Source of the DNA: Coffea arabica
Lineage: Eukaryota > Streptophyta > Magnoliopsida > Gentianales > Rubiaceae
Assembly: GCF_036785885.1 (NCBI RefSeq)
Contig: NC_092326.1
Coordinates: forward strand, 6,944,001-7,008,000
Length of the DNA stretch: 64,000 nucleotides
Direction: 5' to 3'
The notes below the pieces were generated by a model that saw only the letters and a list, made by a program, of their open reading frames with translations, did no database searches and had not been told where the DNA came from. The translations under genes were made by a program, and so were the position numbers. Position 1 is the first letter of the stretch, and each line of letters opens with the position of its first letter. This document shows positions 57,401 to 64,000 of the stretch, one piece after another.

Positions 57401-58300
57401 CCATAGATATTGCTAATTTTGAATTATTTCTTATATTAAATTTCTAATTTATGCTTTTATGTTATATATCTCATTTACGAAACAATGAAATCAATGTACT
57501 AAAACAATACCGTGCAAAAATATTACAATTCTTTTTGCTCATTAAAAATTGTATCCCTGAATCTTCTTTTTTTAGTAGGAGAGGTGAGATTTAAGAAATG
57601 AAAAGGAGAAAGAAGAATTAAAATTCAGCATCTCTAAATCTTGATATTTCAACCTTAGCTATTACACCAAATCATCCTCAGCAATATCCCTCAATCAATT
57701 ACTTTCATCCAATTTCAAAAACCATGAATTGTATAGTGCAATTACACTGACCGTTGTAATATGTCCACATCAATAATGCGATGGAATTTGGGCGCCACAG
57801 TGGAGGCTTGTAATACGTCCCAAAAAAGCATCCCAACTAAGAAATATTTAAAGCTAAATAGAAGGTTTAGGAATGATGGTGTAACACACTGACTAGACCA
57901 AAAAAGAAGAAGTTTGATTTCGGGCAGAAGGTAAGTTAAATGAAAGCAAGATTTGCCTTCTGGGCACTGCCTGGCCTATAAGATTCGAGCAATTTCAGCT
58001 AGCTGTTGGCATAAAAGCATGACCCAACTCATAACACACTGCTTTTCATGAATCATGACCCGTACAACCAGCAAACTGTCCAGTATCTTGATAGTCACTC
58101 ATTTGTTATTGACTGTGAACTACTTTTGATCATTCTTAATATAGTGGCAATAACTTTTTAGCTCATTCTTAATACATTTTCAACAAATTTTCAACTCTAA
58201 TAACTTGTGATTTCTTGTTCCTCTTTTATTTTATGTTATGTTTGAAAATTCTATTAAGTAATGGTAAGAATTTGGTCTTCTCAGCCGGTTGCTTCATAGA
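57401..58300. other. non-coding intergenic DNA
   Basis: AT-rich, with no coding frame or repeat that I can delimit. Confidence 0.5.
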
Positions 58301-60185
58301 TGATAAGTGTGCATTTTAAGCGTGTTTTTTTATTTAATTTTTGGTGTGTTTTAATTTTTTTATAGCTAATTAACTAAATTTACAGTGAATTATGCATTTT
58401 GTACATTAAGTGTGAAAAATTGCATTTCTTTATATTAAAGTGTTGAAAATTTTATGATGTTGTAGGATTTAATGAATTAATCATCAAATGAAGTGAAGTG
58501 AGAAGATATTTGGATGATTATTGATGATTTGAAGTCATTTAAAGTGAACATAAAGTGCAAAATATTCAAAAGATGAAATGCAATCAAGCTCTGAAGAAGG
58601 AAAGTTTAACAGTTTTGACACATTCTAGTATTTTGGCTATGTCTTGAGTTATAAGCATTGGGTTGGGATGATTTTTGAACCATTTTGAAGCTAAGACATA
58701 GCTCTACATTTCGTATGAGACATTAAAGTCTAATTCATGAAAGTCAAAATATAGTCATGCATTTTTCTGTCAAAAGTTGAAACAAAGGATTGACTAACAA
58801 AGGATATTTTGATCATTTCACAGCCTACAGACATCCAAATGAGATGATTCTTGATGCATTGGAAATCTAACTCAAGTTTTGTACAATAGCTAATTTGGCT
58901 TCTATGATTGAGAAAATTGCAGTTGAAGTTGATGAAAAAATAGAGGAATATTGAAGAATGAGCAAAAACTACAAACCTACAAAAGGAGGAGAACTGCGAA
59001 TAGGTTACCTCATGAATGAGCAAAAGAGACTCTTACCTCGTGGATCATCTCGTAGATCCTAATTTTGGCTTTGCTTCTTGCTCTACAACTTGAAGCATGT
59101 TCACACTATTTTTTTGGACCATTTCTTTGATCAATTTTCGGTGGGAACTATCCAAGAAATCATGGAAACTTGTAGAATCAACTTTTGGTGATTTCAAGAA
59201 ACAAATTGCATTAACTTTAATACTATTTATTTGGAGCTTGAATCCATCTATAAATAGAGTCCTTGGAGAGCTTATTTGCATAACTTTGGAGTTTAGAGAA
59301 ATTACACAACATATAGTCTTTCACTAGAACTTTTTAGTTCAGTAGCTTAGTATAGGATTAGTATAGTTTTCATCCAATTCATGTATGTACCTAGACATGG
59401 ATGAAGTTGAGGATGAAGATGGAGAATTTGGAATTCAAGTGACAAGGGTGACATCTCTTCTATCATTTTATTTCTTGTATTGATTCTCATGTTTAGTGGC
59501 TATACAAGTTTGGTTCTTGTTTGTATTTTCTTTAGGTCTTACTAGTTCTTATACTTAGGGAATGGATGAACTTTTATAATTGTTAAGTGAAGTTTTCAGG
59601 ATCATTTGAGCTTATTTTTTGAGCATGTTATTTAGAACTTTTGCTTTTACAATCATGATTAACTTGGATTCATTAATTGTGATTATCTATAAGTATGGTT
59701 TCATCAATAACTATTGTGATTCAATATTAGTTTATGGAAACGTTAAACATAGAGAGTCACCTCATTAATATAGGGTTACACCTTTGTGGTGTTGGTGGTT
59801 TGTTCCATATAATTTCACAGAACTAATGAATCTATAGTTAGTTTCATATCACGTTAGTAGGCGTGGAATAATTATAGATATGGTTGGTATATCGGCGAAA
59901 GTGTATATCATGTACATTCGAAAATTATGCCATAACTAGTCAAGATAATGAACTTATTTAATTAGTTATTTCATTTGCATGAATAAATAGGCATATTTTT
60001 GTTGTTATTTTTACAATTTTATTGTATTATAGTAACTTAGTTTAACTTGCTTTATTTGTGGTAGTCTAAATAATAAAAGAGTTAGAAAATTACTGGTAGT
60101 TGACAAAATATTTTCTATGGAAATGATCCTAATTATCATTATACTCATTTGATCTGTGTACTTGTGAAAAATCGAGGTAATTAAA
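58301..60185 (+). repeat. Athila-like solo or orphan LTR (about 1.9 kb)
   Basis: It starts TGATAAGTGTGCATTTTAAG and runs parallel to the reverse complement of the LTR at 42287-44172 (GTAGGATTTAATGAATTAATC, GATGATTTGAAGT, AAGTGCAAAATATTCAAA, TGAGACATTAAAGTC, and near the end TCTAAATAATAAAAGAG). A TATA box CTATAAATAGAG is at 59248-59259. No primer site or gag follows, so it is a solo LTR or truncated. The 3' border is approximate. Confidence 0.7.
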
Positions 60186-61714
60186 TTTAACTGATTTGAT
60201 AATTAGAAACTTATTACTTTAAAGCCTAAACTATGTCAGTAGACTAATTAGCTTGACATTCTAAGTCTTTTTTTAGGCTAACATATAGCATCTTATGCAC
60301 TTATATGCATGGCAGTATTAATTATTTTTCTCCTTTTTTTCCCTATTTACCTTGTCCTTTTTAATTTTTCTTCCTTTTCTTTCTCTCTTGTGATTAGCTA
60401 CTTTCGTCTTTTTTGTTATTATTATTTGTACACTATTTTTAATCTTCTTAAATTTATTCCTTTTTTTTTGTATATTTTTAATGTATATTATATTTAATCT
60501 ACTTCAACTTATTCTTGTTTATCTTATTCATAGTAAGAATAATCAAAAAATACATTTTAGTTATGTGCAAAGCATATTTTCTATATAATATTTAAATATA
60601 TCTAACAAATGAGAGCTTATGATTAATTAATTATTGATAGTCAAAAAGTGACAAATAATAAAATAAAAAATAAAATAAGGAAAAATATTAACAGCAATCC
60701 CTTATTTGCTCCCGTACATTTAATTCTAATTACTTTTTCACGAAAATGAATTAGTCAAAATTCAATGAAGAATAGGGGCACTGTTGTTTAATTTGCACGG
60801 TATCTTATTACTTGCCATTAACTATTTTTCATCCTTTTTAGCTGATCTAGTCATCCCTTCTTTTTTATTACTTTTTTTTTGTTAGAGCTTCATAATTTGT
60901 TGAAACTCGATTACACCGCATTTAAATTTTTGTTACACCATTATGCAACTCAATTACACCAAAGAGCAAACTTGTGAGAAATGAAACTTGTGGGCCCCAT
61001 CCATGACTAGAACAATTAACAGCAAGACAAATATGGTGATTGATAATACACATGCATGTCCTATAAAAAGAAAATTACAACAAACATTTGTTTTGGAACA
61101 TAAGTTATTTTTGTTTTCATCATTGAGTGTAGATCAAAGAATTAAGCCCAAATCAAGATTTGAACAGACACTATCTAAGAAATAGCCTAGGATTCGAACA
61201 ATTTATATGTGCCTATAATTACAGTTCTATGAATGAGAAATTGAAGTCCAATCTCCCATCTTTCCTACCATATTTGGCAACAATTGTGAGACCCCAATTT
61301 GTCCCACATCAAAAAAATGAGGTGACGATGCTTAGTATATGTGGCCTTAGATCCATTGGGCTACTAACAACATTGGTTAATCATTTTGAATTGATAGATT
61401 TTACTCAAAGATTATTGAGTTAGTCCTTGAATTTGGGACTTTATAGTTAGTATCGAAATAAATCTCGCATGATCTTTGCATGAGATGAGTCTGGGCCAAG
61501 TTTGATTGTGATTATTTGGATTTTGATTGGGACCAAGCTTGATTGTGATTATTTTGATTTTGATTGGGCTTTGTAGAGACACAATTTGAAAAATGACACA
61601 ATTTGCACAACTTGAAAAATGATTGCTTGGAGCTTTATTTCTTTGTCAATAGGGCCTTTGTTGAGCTTGTTTGATAATTTTGGAAGGTTAGAAATACTAC
61701 CAAAATGTAATTTT
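60186..61714. other. non-coding DNA
   Basis: T-rich stretch (60315-60500) giving spurious hydrophobic frames, then AT-rich sequence. TGTGAGACCCCAATTTGTCC-CACATC at about 61283-61310 looks like part of a dispersed plant repeat. The direct repeat GATTGTGATTATTTGGATTTT / GATTGTGATTATTTTGATTTT lies at about 61504-61565 (first 20 bases given). No gene. Confidence 0.5.
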
Positions 61715-62071
61715 CACTAGTTTTCTTAGTTCATTAAGATAGTATAGTCAGTGTAGTTTATCCATCTTGTACTTGTAGCCAGATTTGTATGAAGAATTAA
61801 AGAGCAAGATAGAGAGTTCAAACTCATGTGACAAGGGTGATTTTTCTCCTATCACTTTCTCTTTTGTATTTGATTTCATATTTAGTTATAATGCAAGTAT
61901 GGTCTTTTCGTTCATTCTCTTCATGTTTATGCCTAGAGTTATAAATGAATTTTCTATAGTTTATTTGTGATATTTACTTGGTTATTAAATGATATTATTT
62001 TAAGCAAGTTATTTATCACTTTTGCTTATCTAATCATGATTAACTGGCTGTTAATTTTGATAATCTTAAGG
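61715..62071 (+). repeat. fragment of a second Athila-like LTR, cut by a LINE
   Basis: It matches 59330-59690: shared GACAAGGGTGA, TTTGTATT, AATGAATTTT, TTTTGCTT-ATCATGATTAAC. It stops abruptly at a T-run at 62072, where LINE sequence starts. Confidence 0.65.
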
Positions 62072-62587
62072 TTTTTTTTTTTTTTTTACGAAATCGAGCT
62101 TCTTATTAATACGAAAACATAGTTACACTGGAAGGATGCATTAACATACAGCCCAGACCCTGTGTATGAAACGAAGGAAACCCTAATCGATCCAATCTAA
62201 TATCCCCCCTGACCAATTGCGGCAGGTCCGAAAATCTATTAAACACATGTCCTGCGCTAGAGTCAGTGCCAAAATTTGCCAGACGATCCGCTGGTACGTT
62301 TGTTCCCTGTAGCAGTGTGTTATCATGTGAAAATATTGCATCTCTCTGCAGATGCCAAGTACAATCACTAGTCCCTTGAACAATCTGAACCAGGGTGAGA
62401 GAGTCCGCCTTTAAGTGTAACTCCAAGAACCCTCGAGCCACACAATGTCTAACGCCCCATAGCAACCCTTGAAGTTCCGCCTGCATGCTGGTTATCATCC
62501 CGAAGTGCTCCGCATAGCCGAACACAAATTTTCCTTGACTATCCCGCACAAGCCCACCCCCTCCCCACTCCTTCCTGGGTTCCCCCG
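62072..62587 (-). mobile_element. 3' end of a LINE (non-LTR retrotransposon) with RNase H domain
   Basis: The T-run 62072-62087 is the poly(A) tail on the minus strand. The preceding frame (62587 leftward) reads GGGLVRDSQGKFVFGYAEHF, ITSMQAELQGLLWGVRHCVA, GFLELHLKADSLTLVQIVQG, the Asp-Glu-Asp pattern of LINE-encoded RNase H. It then shifts frame (the tail TYQRIVWQIL / NVPADRLANFG lies in two frames; ADRLA is the normal version). The rest of the LINE is missing because a long LTR begins at 62588. Confidence 0.8.
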
Positions 62588-64000
62588 TGTGACAGCCCCA
62601 CTTCCCCCTAAGGCGAACCAAAGGGTTCGGCAGACTGTCTGCCCAACTCTCGCCGGGACTCACTCACTCACTACAGTCCTCAATTATAGTACAATGTAAA
62701 TCTCAAATATACATCAATTCCTCCATGAATATACATATCATAACGAAGCAAATATTAATTTCCAAGCGTGGAATGTACACATACATCCATTCAATTCCAA
62801 ACATTCATACAATCCCAACTATTACACAAGATGAATCTAAACCAAACTATACATGAGATAAACCATCCAGTCACCTGAAAAACTTAATACAAGCGCTTCC
62901 CTTGCCTCCAGCCCTGTGGGGAGAAAATATATTTTTGGGATGAGCTAGAAGCTCAGCGAGTGTCTAATAAAATCAATAATCAAATAAGCTTCACAATAGT
63001 GCATTTAAATGAGATTATGAATCAATGATCAAATGTACGTTTATTGCTTGTGAGCCAGTGAAATCCTCGTACTTAGAACTCTAACGCTCAAACGGATCCA
63101 GTCAGTCAAACAATACAAGGGAGCCATTTACTCAAAATAATCAGTGGTGGAGACGTTGGTTCTAAGCACAAGATTTCCTAAGAACTCAATGGAGGCAAAT
63201 CATGTCATGATACACATGCAAGCACTCATGATATGCAGTCGAGTATGCAATGCAAGAATTAGTTCGAAAAGTAACCAATGCAATTAGTTCGAAGAGTAAC
63301 TTTGGAAATAGTTGTGGAATCATTCACCTATTTAAGCAAATTATTGTCCAACGCATCACCAAATCACATTCCAAGTCTCACCTTCACTCACTCAATCTTC
63401 AAGAAAATAAACAGACAGCATTTCCCCTTAATTTCTCCATTTTCCACCCTACAATCAAACACCAAATCACATTCCCAAAATAACCACAATTTCACATGCA
63501 AATTATAGGCTATTAATCACACCTTTCGACATAACAATCATAACTGAAGTTACACTTATTGGATTGAAACGAATCTTATAGCGCTACGAAGCTAAGACAT
63601 ATACCAACATTTCTTACGAAGACCTCCAAAGCCAAATCATACATTTTCAGGGACAAAAACCGAAATCTTAGAGAAAAATAAAAAAAGGTCCGCGAAACAG
63701 GGCTTATGGGCAGTCAAGGGTATTTTGGTCATTTTACATGATACAGTACTCCAATCGATTTGAAATTTTTCAGGTACATAGTTAACTCATATATCTATAA
63801 CTTTCATGTTTTGGGTAAGGGCTGATTCAGTCTCTCTCAAGGTCAAACATACAGTGTAAAAATAGGACAGATTACTACCAAAATTGGAAACCCTAATCTG
63901 GAATTTATGCACACAAACCAGAAATTTCTTTAGGCAAATGAAATTAACACCTAAACACAAGATTTTCCATACATCAAAGCTAGTAAATCATGGCCAACCA
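62588..64000 (-). repeat. LTR of the long-LTR (Del/Tekay-like) family, cut by the window edge
   Basis: Plus strand TGTGACAGCCCCACTTCCCCC, then GCCCAACTCTCGCCGGGACTC, equals the reverse complement of the LTR 3' ends at 6049 and 51986 and the same orientation as 33346. It interrupts the LINE RNase H gene. It contains the recurring phrase GAAGCTAAGACATATACCAAC near 63588. It continues beyond 64000. Confidence 0.8.

Noticed and set aside
60309..60497. Hydrophobic 62-codon frame
   Set aside because: It comes from a T-rich tract with Phe/Leu/Tyr codons; no promoter or homology.
1..64000. CRISPR arrays, bacterial-type operons, riboswitches, phage genes
   Set aside because: None seen; regular short repeats found are retroelement tandem repeats, and all genes are of plant nuclear type.

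Overview
The window looks like repeat-rich nuclear DNA of a flowering plant, probably a eudicot; the species cannot be fixed from the sequence. The reasons are the plant-specific retrotransposon lineages (Tork-type Ty1/copia; Tat-, Athila- and Del/Tekay-type Ty3/gypsy), hAT-type DNA transposon relics, an AT-rich background, and one plant M-type MADS-box gene. There are no bacterial operons, CRISPR arrays, rRNA genes or credible tRNA genes. Only one ordinary host gene looks intact: a single-exon MADS-box gene of the AGL62-like (M-alpha) type at 22689-23840 on the minus strand, with a TATA box about 95 bases upstream of its start codon.

Layout. 1-7078: 3' part of a Tork-like copia element (RT, RNase H, 3' LTR), broken by a small inverted-repeat element (1075-1409) and by a 4.2 kb solo LTR of a long-LTR gypsy family (1841-6049) that carries a tandem-repeat block. 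9517-19159: a structurally complete Tat-type gypsy element in minus orientation, with two 575 bp LTRs, a perfect 5 bp target duplication (GACCC), primer-binding site, gag-pol with two RNase H domains, and a plus-strand (antisense) gene between integrase and the 3' LTR that has its own TATA box and a possible intron. 19160-22470: non-coding DNA with an inverted-terminal element. 22471-24000: the MADS gene. 26399-28335: relic of a hAT transposase. 28362-35076: a gag-only, pol-less Del/Tekay-type element with long LTRs (minus strand). 35077-44172: an Athila-type element (minus strand) whose 3' LTR is missing. 45590-46822: non-autonomous hAT element with 8 bp target duplications. 46940-48060: repeat with a GGACGTCC tandem block. 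48130-49060: a broken second copy of the C-terminal MADS coding region joined to a copia gag/LTR fragment. 49258-51986: a second solo LTR of the long-LTR family. 55976-57400: an AT-rich tandem array followed by a promoter/poly(A)/primer-site cassette from a reverse-transcribing element or integrated pararetrovirus. 58301-62071: Athila-like LTRs. 62072-62587: 3' end of a LINE. 62588-64000: another long LTR, cut by the window edge.

The genes do not form a pathway. The story is one of nested insertion and decay: copia was hit by a small DNA element and by a long-LTR element, a LINE broke an Athila-like LTR, and a long LTR then broke the LINE. Every reverse transcriptase I can read carries Asp to Asn at a catalytic aspartate, and every long reading frame apart from the MADS gene is broken.

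The items I would look at first are the antisense gene of the Tat element (10396-12960), the MADS/copia chimera (48130-49060), the gag-only long-LTR element, a sequence theme shared between the LTRs of different gypsy lineages, and the promoter/primer-site cassette beside the AT array. All calls come from reading the sequence and from remembered family features; no database search was run.
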